Shown: one piece after another, positions 17,810 to 26,502 of the stretch
Layout of the letters: the number at the start of each line of letters is the position of its first letter
Numbering within the stretch: the stretch's first letter is position 1
NCBI GenBank assembly: GCA_905196835.1
Contig: CAJJWN010000016.1
Span: 1 to 64,000 of the forward strand
From: an uncultured Prevotella sp.
GTDB lineage: Bacteria > Bacteroidota > Bacteroidia > Bacteroidales > Bacteroidaceae
Direction: 5' to 3'
Length of the DNA stretch: 64,000 bases
Made by a program: the position numbers and the translations under genes
The notes under the pieces: model-generated
Seen by the model: only the letters and a program-made list of their open reading frames with translations
What the model was told of the DNA's origin: nothing
Databases searched by the model: none

Positions 17810-17918
17810 ATACTTTGTAGAAGTTAGAAAAGCCAAAGAAAGCAGAGATGCTTAAGCTTGGAGCCTTACCACAGGCTCGCCTGCCGCCCGCACCCAGTCT
17901 GCCACCACTTGGCCGACT

Positions 17919-17951
17919 GCAAAAGTAATCATTTCACTTAATATTTGCAAA
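17919..17951 (-). promoter_or_regulatory. promoter of queC
   Basis: Minus-strand TACTTTTGC (17919-17927) with TTTG (17948-17951) 20 bases upstream. About 110 bases of leader precede queC; I see no riboswitch fold in it by eye. Confidence 0.6.
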
Positions 17952-18033
17952 GCGGACATTACATTAATATTATAAGCATGTCAAAAAACATCAAATAATC
18001 ACCGGCTTGCAGCCATTTGTCAACATTAATTGT

Positions 18034-18042
18034 TATTTTTGC
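18034..18042 (+). promoter_or_regulatory. possible -7 box of pgk
   Basis: TATTTTTGC fits TAnnTTTG. The nearest TTTG (18016) is only 14 bases upstream, so the -33 element is poor. It lies 69 bases before the start codon. Confidence 0.4.
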
Positions 18043-18110
18043 AATGTAAAAGAAGCAAATACACATTGACTTCATTATAAATGTACATTTCTTTAATATT
18101 CTAAGTAAAT

Positions 18111-19358
18111 ATGAAAATCGAACAATTTAACTTTGCCGGCAAGAAGGCAATCGTGCGCGTTGACTTCAACGTGCCATTGGACGAGAACGGAAACGTAACT
18201 GACGACACCCGCATCCGCGGCGCACTTCCCACACTGAAGAAAATCCTTGCCGACGGTGGCAGCGTCATCATGATGAGCCACATGGGCAAACCCAAAGGCA
18301 AGGTGAACCCCAAGCTCTCTTTGAGCCAGATTGTAAAGAACGTGTCAGAGCATCTTGGAGTTGACGTGAAGTTCGCTCCCGACTGCGCCAACGCCGACAA
18401 AGAGGCCGCTGCATTGAAGCCGGGCGAGGCTCTGCTGCTCGAGAACCTGCGCTTCTATCCCGAAGAGGAGGGCAAGCCCGTAGGCATTGACAAGACAGAC
18501 CCCGCATATGACGAGGCGAAGAAGGAGATGAAGACACGCCAGCAGGCATTCGCAAAGAAGCTCGCGTCTTATGCCGACTGCTACGTGATGGACGCCTTCG
18601 GCACGGCTCACCGCAAGCACGCTTCTACCGCCGTAATCGACGAATACTTTGACAAGGACCACAAGATGCTTGGCTACCTCATGGAGAAAGAGGTAACAGC
18701 CGTTGACAACGTGCTCAGCAACATCAAGCGTCCGTTTACCGCAATCATGGGCGGCTCCAAGGTTTCAACGAAAATCGGCATCATCGAGAACCTGCTCGGC
18801 AAGGTTGACAACCTCATACTCTGCGGCGGAATGACATACACCTTCGCCAAGGCGCAGGGCGGCAAGATTGGCAAGTCAATCTGCGAGGACGACAAGCTCG
18901 ACGTTGCTCTCGACGTTATCAAGAAGGCTAAGGAGAACGGTGTGAACTTGGTGCTCGGCACGGACTGCATCGCAGCCGACGACTTCTCTAACGACGCGCA
19001 CACCCAGGTTTGTCCTTCAAACGACATACCCGACGGCTGGGAAGGACTTGACGCAGGTCCCGAAACGCGCAAGGCATTCGCAGAGGCTATCAAGGGAGCT
19101 AAGACAATACTTTGGAACGGCCCCGCAGGCGTGTTCGAGTTTGACAACTTCATCGGCGGCTCGAAGGCAATAGCCGACGCCATTGCAGAGGCTACGGCCA
19201 ACGGAGCGTTCTCGCTCATCGGCGGAGGCGACTCTGTTGCCTGCATCAACAAGTTCGGCATGGCCGACAAGGTGTCTTACATCTCTACCGGCGGTGGCGC
19301 ACTGCTCGAGGCCATCGAGGGCAAAACGCTGCCCGGCGTAGCCGCAATAGAGGCGTAA
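18111..19358 (+). CDS. pgk: phosphoglycerate kinase
   Basis: 415-residue glycolytic enzyme transferring phosphate between 1,3-bisphosphoglycerate and ADP. The signature [25 protein letters not shown] start, the substrate-loop SHMGKPKG, the [15 protein letters not shown] block, [10 protein letters not shown] and the nucleotide-binding GGGDSVA near the C-terminus are all present. Length is typical. It is a single gene with its own terminator. Confidence 0.97.
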   Translation: MKIEQFNFAGKKAIVRVDFNVPLDENGNVTDDTRIRGALPTLKKILADGGSVIMMSHMGKPKGKVNPKLSLSQIVKNVSEHLGVDVKFAPDCANADKEAAALKPGEALLLENLRFYPEEEGKPVGIDKTDPAYDEAKKEMKTRQQAFAKKLASYADCYVMDAFGTAHRKHASTAVIDEYFDKDHKMLGYLMEKEVTAVDNVLSNIKRPFTAIMGGSKVSTKIGIIENLLGKVDNLILCGGMTYTFAKAQGGKIGKSICEDDKLDVALDVIKKAKENGVNLVLGTDCIAADDFSNDAHTQVCPSNDIPDGWEGLDAGPETRKAFAEAIKGAKTILWNGPAGVFEFDNFIGGSKAIADAIAEATANGAFSLIGGGDSVACINKFGMADKVSYISTGGGALLEAIEGKTLPGVAAIEA

Positions 19359-19396
19359 CACTCATAAGCATACATTTTTAGCATCATAGTGATTCG

Positions 19397-19435
19397 AGGC
19401 GGCTGCTCCGTGAGGAGCGGTCGCCTTTTCTTTTT
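19397..19435 (+). terminator. terminator of pgk
   Basis: AGGCGGCTGCTCC and GGAGCGGTCGCCT form a stem with a GTGA loop, followed by TTTTCTTTTT. It lies 38 bases after the pgk stop. Confidence 0.85.
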
Positions 19436-19598
19436 ACAGCATCCGCAACGGGACATACGCACCTGACATAATGCAACCGTTTACAGCGAAAACGCTACAT
19501 TACGACACTTTGAGTTTGTACGGAAAACCAGTGAAAATAGAACGGCCATGCGTCCGCAGCCGCCCTCCATACCGCCATCAACCGCATATTACTACGTC

Positions 19599-19763
19599 AA
19601 GGACGGCCTTTTTGCTGCCCAAAGACGGCCTTTAAGCATAGTAAAAGCCGTCTTTACTGATAGTGAGAGCCGTCCACACACATCGTAAGAACGGCTCTCA
19701 CTACCCTTAACAACGGCTCTCACTACCAGAAAGGGCGGTTTTTGCGCCATTTACAGGCTGTTT
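19599..19763. repeat. 22-base-period quasi-palindrome array C
   Basis: Units begin near 19599, 19621, 19643, 19665, 19687, 19709, 19729 and 19750. The first three are AAAGACGGCCTTT-like; the middle ones have drifted to GAGAGCCGTCC / GAACGGCTCTCA; the last are GC-poorer. The step stays 20-22 bases although the sequence changes. It lies between convergent pgk and pstS. Confidence 0.8.
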
Positions 19764-19766
19764 TCA

Positions 19767-19945
19767 TTGCACAAATTCGCCGTTCCCGGCATAACAATCT
19801 GACGTTCAGCGCATTACGTTTGCACGCTCTATATTGGCGTTTTTGCGGCCGAATGAGCGTCTGCGCAAAACAACGCCATTATAGAGCGTCAACAAAAATC
19901 AGAAAGAAAGCACATCGGGCATTTCGCCTTACACTCTGACTACAA
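19767..19945. repeat. long intergenic repeat, copy 2
   Basis: Follows array C with the same block order as copy 1: TTGCACAAATTCG, GCATTACGTTTGCACGCT, GGCGTTTTTGCGGCCGAA, AAAATCAGAAAGAAAGCACA. The spacing between blocks differs slightly. No gene is supported in 19436-20001. Confidence 0.7.
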
Positions 19946-20001
19946 TGCCAGTCACCGCTTGCGTTATTCTGAAAAAGTATTATTAAGCTGTTGAGCAAGC
20001 G

Positions 20002-20838
20002 TCAATCTACCGGTACGTAGCCGCTCTTCATCACAATTTGCTGCCCTTTCGGCGAAAGCAGGAAGCGTATAAACGGCTCTACCACACCGGCCTTGTCTGC
20101 CGTATAGTAATAATACAGCTCCCTGATTATCGGGTAAACGTGGCGGCGCCCCATGTCCATGTTGGGATATACGAAGTGCTTGCCGTCGTACGAAACCTTT
20201 ACCGCCCTGACGTTACGGTTGACGTAAGCCATGCCGACATAGCCTATCGCCCCCTTGGTCTGGCTTACCGATTGTATTACCGCGCCCGTGGCTGGCATCG
20301 AGAGCACGCCTGCCATGTAGTTCTTCTCGTGCAACACGCTGGTCTTAAAAAACTCGTAAGTGCCCGAAGACGTCTCGCGCGAGTACACTATTATCTTCAA
20401 GTCAGGTCCGCGCCGACCCGTGTACAGGTCGGTTACCTGGTTCCAGTTTGTCACCTTGCCGCGGAATATGGCCTCCAGCTGCTCGCGCGTAAGGTGGGTT
20501 ATGGGGTTCTGCGGGTTCACGATGACGGCCAGCGCGTCGTAAGCCACCACCGCCTCGCGCAGCTGCTTGCCGCTCTTGCTTATCTTCACGCGCTCGTTGA
20601 ACTTCACCGGACGCGACGCCATGGCTATGTCGGTAGTGCCGTCCATCAACGCGGAGATGCCCACGCCAGAGCCGCCGCCGGTCACGGTGACCCGCGTCTG
20701 CGGATTAAGCGTCATGTAAACCTCTGCCGCCTCTTGCGACACGGGCAGCACCGTGTCGCTGCCCTTTATCTTCTGCGCGGCGGCGCATACCGTCAGCGTG
20801 GCGGCCATTGCCGTTGTGATAATCCTTGTCAAGTCCAT
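20002..20838 (-). CDS. pstS: phosphate-binding protein PstS
   Basis: 278 residues with a signal peptide ending near CAAAQ. The mature protein is a PstS-type phosphate receptor: KGSDTVLPVSQEAAE at the start, the phosphate-loop segment TVTGGGSGVGISALMDGTTDIAMASR, NPITHLTREQLEAIF and TNWNQV, and SRETSSGTYEFF. It delivers phosphate to PstCAB. Unlike enterobacteria, the gene is divergent from pstCAB-phoU and shares a 243-base regulatory gap holding PHO-box-like repeats. Confidence 0.92.
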   Translation of the reverse strand: MDLTRIITTAMAATLTVCAAAQKIKGSDTVLPVSQEAAEVYMTLNPQTRVTVTGGGSGVGISALMDGTTDIAMASRPVKFNERVKISKSGKQLREAVVAYDALAVIVNPQNPITHLTREQLEAIFRGKVTNWNQVTDLYTGRRGPDLKIIVYSRETSSGTYEFFKTSVLHEKNYMAGVLSMPATGAVIQSVSQTKGAIGYVGMAYVNRNVRAVKVSYDGKHFVYPNMDMGRRHVYPIIRELYYYYTADKAGVVEPFIRFLLSPKGQQIVMKSGYVPVD

Positions 20839-20944
20839 CTTGTTACATTATTAATACATGTTGCCAATTGTCGGCGCGCCTCCGTGGCTCGGCGCACACC
20901 GCTCTTTTCACGGTGCGAAGTAACACGTTTGCGTTTTCATTCGG

Positions 20945-20962
20945 GTTACACACATGTTACAA
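20945..20962 (-). promoter_or_regulatory. PHO-box-like direct repeat facing pstS
   Basis: On the minus strand TTGTAAC-ATGT-GTGTAAC: two 7-base repeats with an 11-base step, the layout of PhoB sites. A weak -7 box TACTTCGC (20915-20922) lies about 22 bases downstream toward pstS. Confidence 0.55.
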
Positions 20963-20990
20963 TAAGGTTGCGGCACTCGCCATGCGCATG

Positions 20991-21049
20991 TTGTAACGCG
21001 ATTGTAACTTGCGTGTCACACGTTCGTCAACTGCTTGCCATACTTTTGC
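20991..21049 (+). promoter_or_regulatory. PHO-box-like array and promoter of pstCAB-phoU
   Basis: Seven-base units TTGTAAC (20991), TTGTAAC (21002), GTGTCAC (21013) and a weaker TCGTCAA (21024) repeat every 11 bases, as in E. coli PHO boxes. They end 10 bases before the -7 box TACTTTTGC (21041-21049). No proper -33 box is present, as expected where an activator replaces it. pstC starts 32 bases further on. Confidence 0.65.
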
Positions 21050-21081
21050 GGACAAATAACAAAACAACGAAACATGGCATT

Positions 21082-22269
21082 ATGAAAAAGTTTCTGGAAA
21101 AGATTGTCACCGGAGTCATCACATGCAGCGGCTTCCTTACCAGCGTCATAATACTGCTGATAGTGCTGTTCCTGTTCTCGGAGGGCTTCGGGCTGTTCTC
21201 GCAGAAGACCATCGAGGACGGTTACGCCCTCGTAGTAAACAAGGACAACCCCGTAAACGAACTCGATGCGAAGCAGATAAAGGAAATTTTCGACGAGGAC
21301 GTGACAAACTGGAAGCAGGTAGGCGGACACGACGAGGCCGTCATGCTGTTCCGCTTTGACGACATGCAAAAGTTCTTCAGCGAAGAGCAGCTTGGCAAGA
21401 ACTATGAGAACGCCGGGCGGTGCATCGACTCTCTGGTAGGCAAAAACAGCGGCATAATAGCCTTTGTGCCTGAAAACTTTGTAGGAGACGGCTTCACCGG
21501 CAAACGCCTTGATGACCACCATATATCCGGAACGGAAGTGTTTTTCGGCAACGAGTGGTTTCCTACGGCTACGCCCGCACCCCAGTTCGGTTTCCTGCCG
21601 CTGGTTCTCGGCACGGTGTGGGTTACGGTCTTCGCAATACTCTTCGCCCTTCCGTTCGGCCTGGCGGTGTCAATATACATGTCTGAGGTAGCATCGGACA
21701 AGATGCGCAAGGTGCTCAAGCCCGTTATCGAGCTGCTTAACGGCATACCGTCAGTAGTCTACGGCTTCTTCGGCCTCATCGTCATAGTGCCCCTGTTGCA
21801 GGACGTGTTCGGCCTGCCGGTGGGCGAAAGCGGACTGGCCGGCGCCATTGTGCTGGCTATCATGGCGCTGCCCACAATCATTACGGTAAGCCAGGACGCC
21901 ATGATGAACTGCCCCCGCTCGCAACGCGAGGCCAGTCTTGCGCTCGGAGCGTCGAGGTGGCAGACTATATATAAGGTAGTGATGCCCTACTCCGTGTCGG
22001 GTATTACGTCGGCCGTAGTGCTCGGCATAGGGCGCGCCTTCGGCGAAACGATGGCCGTGCTGATGGTTACGGGCAACGCAGCCGTCATACCCCTGTCAAT
22101 CACCGACCCTCTGCGCACCATCCCCGCCACAATCGCCGCCGAGTTGGGCGAGGCTCCCGCAGGCGGACCTCACTACCAGTCGCTGTTCCTGCTGGGCGTA
22201 GTGCTGTTCTTCATAACGCTCATCATCAACTCGAGCGTGGAGTACATATCAGCAAAGAACAGGAAGTAA
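21082..22269 (+). CDS. pstC: phosphate ABC transporter permease PstC with a PstS-like insert
   Basis: 395 residues. One N-terminal helix (about 15-38) is followed by an extracytoplasmic segment (about 46-150) resembling part of a PstS receptor: VNKDNPVNELDAKQIKEIF and TNWKQV parallel the PstS encoded next door (VNPQNPITHLTREQLEAIF, TNWNQV), and NSGIIAFVPE parallels its later loop. A normal PstC permease domain follows with five to six helices and the EAA loop SLALGASRWQTIYKV. The frame is open far upstream, but that part is antisense to pstS; ATG 21082 is the first sensible start after the promoter. First gene of pstCAB-phoU. Confidence 0.92.
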   Translation: MKKFLEKIVTGVITCSGFLTSVIILLIVLFLFSEGFGLFSQKTIEDGYALVVNKDNPVNELDAKQIKEIFDEDVTNWKQVGGHDEAVMLFRFDDMQKFFSEEQLGKNYENAGRCIDSLVGKNSGIIAFVPENFVGDGFTGKRLDDHHISGTEVFFGNEWFPTATPAPQFGFLPLVLGTVWVTVFAILFALPFGLAVSIYMSEVASDKMRKVLKPVIELLNGIPSVVYGFFGLIVIVPLLQDVFGLPVGESGLAGAIVLAIMALPTIITVSQDAMMNCPRSQREASLALGASRWQTIYKVVMPYSVSGITSAVVLGIGRAFGETMAVLMVTGNAAVIPLSITDPLRTIPATIAAELGEAPAGGPHYQSLFLLGVVLFFITLIINSSVEYISAKNRK

Positions 22270-22303
22270 GACATATGAACAACCATTATTTACAGAACAT
22301 AAA

Positions 22304-23194
22304 ATGGATAACGAAAAGACCATGGTTAAGTCAAACCACCGCCGAAAGATAATAGCCGAGCGCACGGCGTTCGCCACCTTCCGCATACTTAGCGGTATGA
22401 TAGTCACCGTTTTGTTTGTAATCCTCGGCTTCATCATCGTAAAAGGAGCAGGCGTAATCGACTGGACGTTCATCACTACGCCGCCTTCAGACGGCATGAA
22501 GGGCGGAGGCATATGGCCGGCGATAGTCGGCACGGCCTACCTGATGGCCGGAAGCGCCATATTCGCATTCCCGCTGGGCATCATGAGCGGCATATACATG
22601 CACGAATACGCCAAGAGCGGCAGGCTCGTAAGGTTCATACGCATGATGACAAACAACCTTGCCGGCATACCGTCAATCGTGTTCGGACTGTTCGGCATGT
22701 CGCTGTTCGTCAACTTCTTCGGCTTCGGCGACAGCATACTGGCAGGCTCGCTTACGCTCGGACTGCTCGCCCTGCCGCTCGTCATCCGCACCACCGAAGA
22801 GGCTCTGAAGGCCATACCCGACAGCTTCCGCGAAGGAAGCCTCGCCCTGGGAGCCACCAAGCTGCAGACCATACGCCGCGTAATACTGCCCATGGCCATG
22901 CCAAACGTCATCACGGGACTAATCCTTGCGCTCGGGCGAGTGTCGGGCGAGACGGCCCCGATACTCTTCACGTGCGCCGCCTACTTCCTGCCGCAGCTGC
23001 CCGAGAGCGTCTTCGACCAGTGCATGGCCCTGCCCTACCACCTCTACGTGCTGGCAACCAGCGGCACGGACATGGAGCGGCAGATACCGATAGCCTACGG
23101 CACGGCCCTCGTGCTCATAATAATCATACTGCTGGTCAACCTGCTCGCCAACGCGCTGCGCAACTATTTCCAGAACAAGTTGAAGACAAACTGA
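22304..23194 (+). CDS. pstA: phosphate ABC transporter permease PstA
   Basis: 296-residue inner-membrane permease that forms the phosphate channel with PstC. Six hydrophobic helices and the EAA coupling loop GSLALGATKLQTIRRVILP, which docks onto PstB, are visible. MKGGGIWPAIVGTAYLM is a PstA landmark. Two Mets (residues 1 and 7) are possible starts; the first is used. It lies 34 bases after pstC. Confidence 0.94.
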   Translation: MDNEKTMVKSNHRRKIIAERTAFATFRILSGMIVTVLFVILGFIIVKGAGVIDWTFITTPPSDGMKGGGIWPAIVGTAYLMAGSAIFAFPLGIMSGIYMHEYAKSGRLVRFIRMMTNNLAGIPSIVFGLFGMSLFVNFFGFGDSILAGSLTLGLLALPLVIRTTEEALKAIPDSFREGSLALGATKLQTIRRVILPMAMPNVITGLILALGRVSGETAPILFTCAAYFLPQLPESVFDQCMALPYHLYVLATSGTDMERQIPIAYGTALVLIIIILLVNLLANALRNYFQNKLKTN

Positions 23195-23247
23195 CCCGCA
23201 AACATCATTTCAAAACCCTTAACACGTAACCATTAACCCAAAGAAAT

Positions 23248-24006
23248 ATGGACAACATCATAATACAAGCCAAGGACGTAAACTTCTACTACGGCCAGTT
23301 CCACGCGCTGAAAGGCATCGACATGGACATCAAAGAGAACGAGGTGGTGGCGTTCATCGGCCCGTCGGGCTGCGGAAAGTCAACCTTCCTGCGCCTGTTC
23401 AACCGCATGAACGACCTAATACCAGGCTCGCGCCTCGAAGGGCAGATAATAATCGACGGACAGGACATATACGACCGCCGCGTCAACGTGGACGAACTGC
23501 GCAAGAACGTGGGCATGGTGTTCCAACGCCCCAACCCGTTTCCGAAGAGCATCTACGAGAACGTGGCCTACGGACTGCGCGTAAACGGGGTGAAAGACGA
23601 GGCCTTTATTGCTGAGCGTGTGGAGAAATCGCTCAAAGGAGCGGCACTGTGGGACGAGGTGAAGGACAAGCTCAAGAAGTCGGCCTACGCCCTGTCGGGC
23701 GGCCAGCAGCAACGCCTCTGCATAGCAAGAGCCATGGCCGTGGCGCCGCGCATACTGCTAATGGACGAGCCGGCCTCGGCACTCGACCCTATATCTACGG
23801 CCAAGGTGGAAGAGCTTATACACGAGTTGAAGAGCGAATACACCATCGTCATCGTGACGCACAACATGCAACAGGCCACACGCGTAAGCGACAAGACGGC
23901 ATTCTTCTACCTCGGCAACCTCATCGAATACGACAAGACCACCAAAATCTTCACCCATCCGGCCAAGGAGGAGACGCAGAACTACATCACAGGCCGCTTC
24001 GGATGA
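23248..24006 (+). CDS. pstB: phosphate ABC transporter ATP-binding protein PstB
   Basis: 252-residue ATPase energizing phosphate uptake. Walker [10 protein letters not shown], the Q-loop VFQRPNPFP, the ABC signature [14 protein letters not shown], and Walker [14 protein letters not shown] are all canonical. The PstB-specific [11 protein letters not shown] region ([13 protein letters not shown]) is present. It is preceded by a short 53-base gap. Confidence 0.97.
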   Translation: MDNIIIQAKDVNFYYGQFHALKGIDMDIKENEVVAFIGPSGCGKSTFLRLFNRMNDLIPGSRLEGQIIIDGQDIYDRRVNVDELRKNVGMVFQRPNPFPKSIYENVAYGLRVNGVKDEAFIAERVEKSLKGAALWDEVKDKLKKSAYALSGGQQQRLCIARAMAVAPRILLMDEPASALDPISTAKVEELIHELKSEYTIVIVTHNMQQATRVSDKTAFFYLGNLIEYDKTTKIFTHPAKEETQNYITGRFG

Positions 24007-24095
24007 CAGGCCGCACGCCGACCGGCGCGCATACGCCGTAGGCCTACCGTACTTACATTATTAATATAACAAATAAAAAAACATATCCTACAACT

Positions 24096-24812
24096 ATGGT
24101 AAAATTCGTAGACGACGAGCTGCGGGCTATCCGCACCGAAGTGCTCGACATGTGGACACTCGTGTACGAGCAGATGAAAAACGTATGCCAGGCATTACAG
24201 ACCGTTGACAAGGACAAGGCTTGGGAAGTGCTGGTACGCGAGAAGAAGGTCAACGCAAGCGAACTGAAGCTTGACTGCGACATTGAAGACTTCCTCGTGC
24301 TGTACAACCCCGTGGCCGTAGACATGCGCTTCATCGTAGCCATGCTTAAGATAAACACCGACCTGGAACGCATCGGCGACTTCGCCGAGAACATAGCGCG
24401 CTTCATCATAAGGCAAGACGGACAGCCAATAGACGCAGCCCTGATGGAGCGCACGCGCCTCATGGAGATGGCCGACGCCGTGCTCGACATGCTGCTTACG
24501 GCCAAAATCGCACTTGAAAAAGAGGACATATCAATGGCTAACAGCCTGTTCGAGAAAGACAACCTCGTAGACGAAATCAACGCCGCGGCAACGCAGGCAC
24601 TGGCCGAATACATAGCGCAGCAGCCCGACAAGGCGGCCTTCTGCCTCGACTTCAAGGGCATATTCCTGCGTCTCGAACGCACCGGCGACCACATAACCAA
24701 CCTTGCCGAGGAGATAATATTCTACATCGACGCCGTCGTGTTAAAGCATTCTGCAAAAAAAGACGCCACCGTCCAGACCATGACGCGCCACATACAGGAG
24801 TCGCACGAGTAA
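24096..24812 (+). CDS. phoU: phosphate transport regulator PhoU
   Basis: 238-residue cytoplasmic protein of two three-helix bundles. The metal-binding E/DxxxD motifs are visible in each repeat: MRFIVAMLKINTDLERIGDFAENIARF, and a matching KGIFLRLERTGDHITNLAEEI in the second half. It conveys phosphate status from PstSCAB to a sensor kinase; no phoR/phoB gene is in the window. Last gene of the operon. Confidence 0.93.
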   Translation: MVKFVDDELRAIRTEVLDMWTLVYEQMKNVCQALQTVDKDKAWEVLVREKKVNASELKLDCDIEDFLVLYNPVAVDMRFIVAMLKINTDLERIGDFAENIARFIIRQDGQPIDAALMERTRLMEMADAVLDMLLTAKIALEKEDISMANSLFEKDNLVDEINAAATQALAEYIAQQPDKAAFCLDFKGIFLRLERTGDHITNLAEEIIFYIDAVVLKHSAKKDATVQTMTRHIQESHE

Positions 24813-24944
24813 CAGACTGCAACCTGACATCCGGCAACATAACGCGCCCGCACCGACTGACGGGCGCATGAAATACGGGTCATCCGCAAATCTGTTGGAT
24901 GAAGTAAAAGCTCTATTAATGAAAACACCCTGCTTTAATCCAGG

Positions 24945-25064
24945 CAGTCGGTAACCGTCATTCCGCGCACCGACGCGGAATCCAGAAAACACCCAAGGCA
25001 ACAAACGGTGCAAGCTGCATACACTGGATTCCGCGTCGGAGCGCGGAATGACAATTACCGACTG
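24945..25064. repeat. dRS3-like double inverted repeat
   Basis: Two 41-base arms (24945-24985 and 25024-25064) are near-perfect reverse complements around a 38-base loop. Each arm contains its own smaller palindrome ATTCCGCG-N6-CGCGGAAT (24960-24981 and 25028-25049). The outer arms CAGTCGGTAACCGTC / GACAATTACCGACTG also pair. Confidence 0.85.
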
Positions 25065-25134
25065 CTTGGCTGAGGATAGGAAGTTCCAAGTTTATATGCT
25101 TTACAAACCATACACCTAATTTGCGGATGAACCT

Positions 25135-25232
25135 GAAAGACGGCCTTTTGCATTCCCAAAGGCCGTCTTTCGTGTTCCCAAAGGCCACCTTTCGCAGGCT
25201 GAAAGGTGGCCTTTTACAAACACCTGAAAGCC
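25135..25232. repeat. 22-base-period quasi-palindrome array D
   Basis: Four clear units: AAAGACGGCCTTTT (25136), AAAGGCCGTCTTT (25158), AAAGGCCACCTTT (25180), AAAGGTGGCCTTTT (25202), an exact 22-base step. A fifth weak unit is near 25224. Neighbouring units alternate as mirror forms. It lies between phoU and recR. Confidence 0.85.
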
Positions 25233-25341
25233 AACACGTTACGCAGACGCAGGCAGGCGCGCTTCCTGCCTGCCGCCACACGGCCGCAAGACGGAACGGC
25301 GGTTATAGGCAAATGCGGCAAACAAAAAGATGTTTTGTCTT

Positions 25342-25373
25342 GGTAATTACAACATATTAAAGTAACTTTGCCG
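25342..25373 (+). promoter_or_regulatory. promoter of recR
   Basis: TTG (25342-25344), 20-base spacer, TAACTTTGC (25365-25373), 18 bases before the recR start codon. Confidence 0.7.
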
Positions 25374-25391
25374 CCGAAAATCTAAAACGAC

Positions 25392-26009
25392 ATGCTCCAA
25401 CAATACCCGTCGCAACTGTTCGCAAGAGCCGTCTCCGAGCTGGCCGGCCTGCCCGGCGTAGGACAGAAAACGGCCCTGAGGCTGGCCCTTTTCCTGCTAA
25501 GGCAGGACAAGGACAAGGTGGGCCGCTTCGTAAAGACGATAGGCGACATGCGCAACGAAATAAGATACTGCCGGGTTTGCCATAACATAAGCGACACGGA
25601 CGTATGCCCCATCTGCTCGAACAAGCACCGCGACGCCTCGACGGTATGCGTGGTGGAGAACGTGCAGGACGTGATGGCCGTGGAGAACACGCAGCAGTAC
25701 AACGGCCTGTACCACGTGCTCGGCGGCGTAATATCTCCGATGGACGGCATCGGACCCGGCGACATAGAGATTGACTCGCTCGTAGACCGCGTTGCGGCAG
25801 GCGGCGTTAACGAGGTAATACTCGCCCTCAGCCCCGACATGGAAGGCGACACCACCAACTTCTACATCTACCGCAAACTGGCAAAATACGATGTAAGGCT
25901 TAGTGTGATAGCACGCGGAGTATCGGTAGGAGAAGAACTTGAATACACCGATGAAGTGACGCTCGGCCGCTCGATAGTCAACCGCGTGCCCTTCGACGGC
26001 AGGCAGTAA
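25392..26009 (+). CDS. recR: recombination mediator RecR
   Basis: 205-residue ring-forming protein that with RecO/RecF loads RecA at gaps. The N-terminal helix-hairpin-helix contains [16 protein letters not shown]; then the C4 zinc site [16 protein letters not shown]; then the Toprim domain with [12 protein letters not shown] and SPDMEGDTT; and the C-terminal [16 protein letters not shown]. It heads a run of four plus-strand genes. Confidence 0.96.
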   Translation: MLQQYPSQLFARAVSELAGLPGVGQKTALRLALFLLRQDKDKVGRFVKTIGDMRNEIRYCRVCHNISDTDVCPICSNKHRDASTVCVVENVQDVMAVENTQQYNGLYHVLGGVISPMDGIGPGDIEIDSLVDRVAAGGVNEVILALSPDMEGDTTNFYIYRKLAKYDVRLSVIARGVSVGEELEYTDEVTLGRSIVNRVPFDGRQ

Positions 26010-26055
26010 GCCTGAATGTAGAGCCGACATACACCTTATTATATATATAAAGACA

Positions 26056-26502
26056 ATGCAAACACCCGATATAATAAAAAAGACAAGGCGCCTGCTGGCC
26101 GCCGAGATGTACGCAAGCATACTCGTAACGCTGGCAACCGTAGTGCTGTATGAGACGGAGACGCTGCTGCCCGGCAGTCTCTCGGGCGACAAGAACACGG
26201 AGTTCATCACAGCGTCCGTCATGGAGCTGCTTACCATCTGCCTTGTGCCGCTGGCGTTAAGGCTGTTCAAGCTGAAACGGATAAACGCCGAACTGACCTC
26301 CACACAAGGCCGCGCGCTCGCCAAATGGGGCAGTGCAAGGATGGCAATGCTCTGCGTTCCGATGATAGCCAACACCCTGCTTTACTACCTGTCAGGCCTC
26401 AACGTTGCCTTCGGCTACATGGCTATAATATGCCTGGTATGCCTTACGTTCGTATATCCCGGCACGGCGCGGTGCCTGGCGGAAACCGGCATGGAGCAAT
26501 GA
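26056..26502 (+). CDS. small membrane protein of unknown function
   Basis: 148 residues with about four hydrophobic helices (near residues 18-35, 55-72, 95-115 and 118-135) and basic loops. No family is recognised. It ends in ATGA overlap with the glycosyltransferase gene, so translational coupling is likely, and it may assist or just accompany that enzyme. Confidence 0.7.
   Translation: MQTPDIIKKTRRLLAAEMYASILVTLATVVLYETETLLPGSLSGDKNTEFITASVMELLTICLVPLALRLFKLKRINAELTSTQGRALAKWGSARMAMLCVPMIANTLLYYLSGLNVAFGYMAIICLVCLTFVYPGTARCLAETGMEQ

Noticed and set aside
20038..21081. A 348-codon extension of the pstC frame upstream of its start, giving a 743-residue frame
   Set aside because: It is antisense to pstS, Arg/His-rich, and runs through the PHO-box promoter; translation from 21082 gives a normal PstC.
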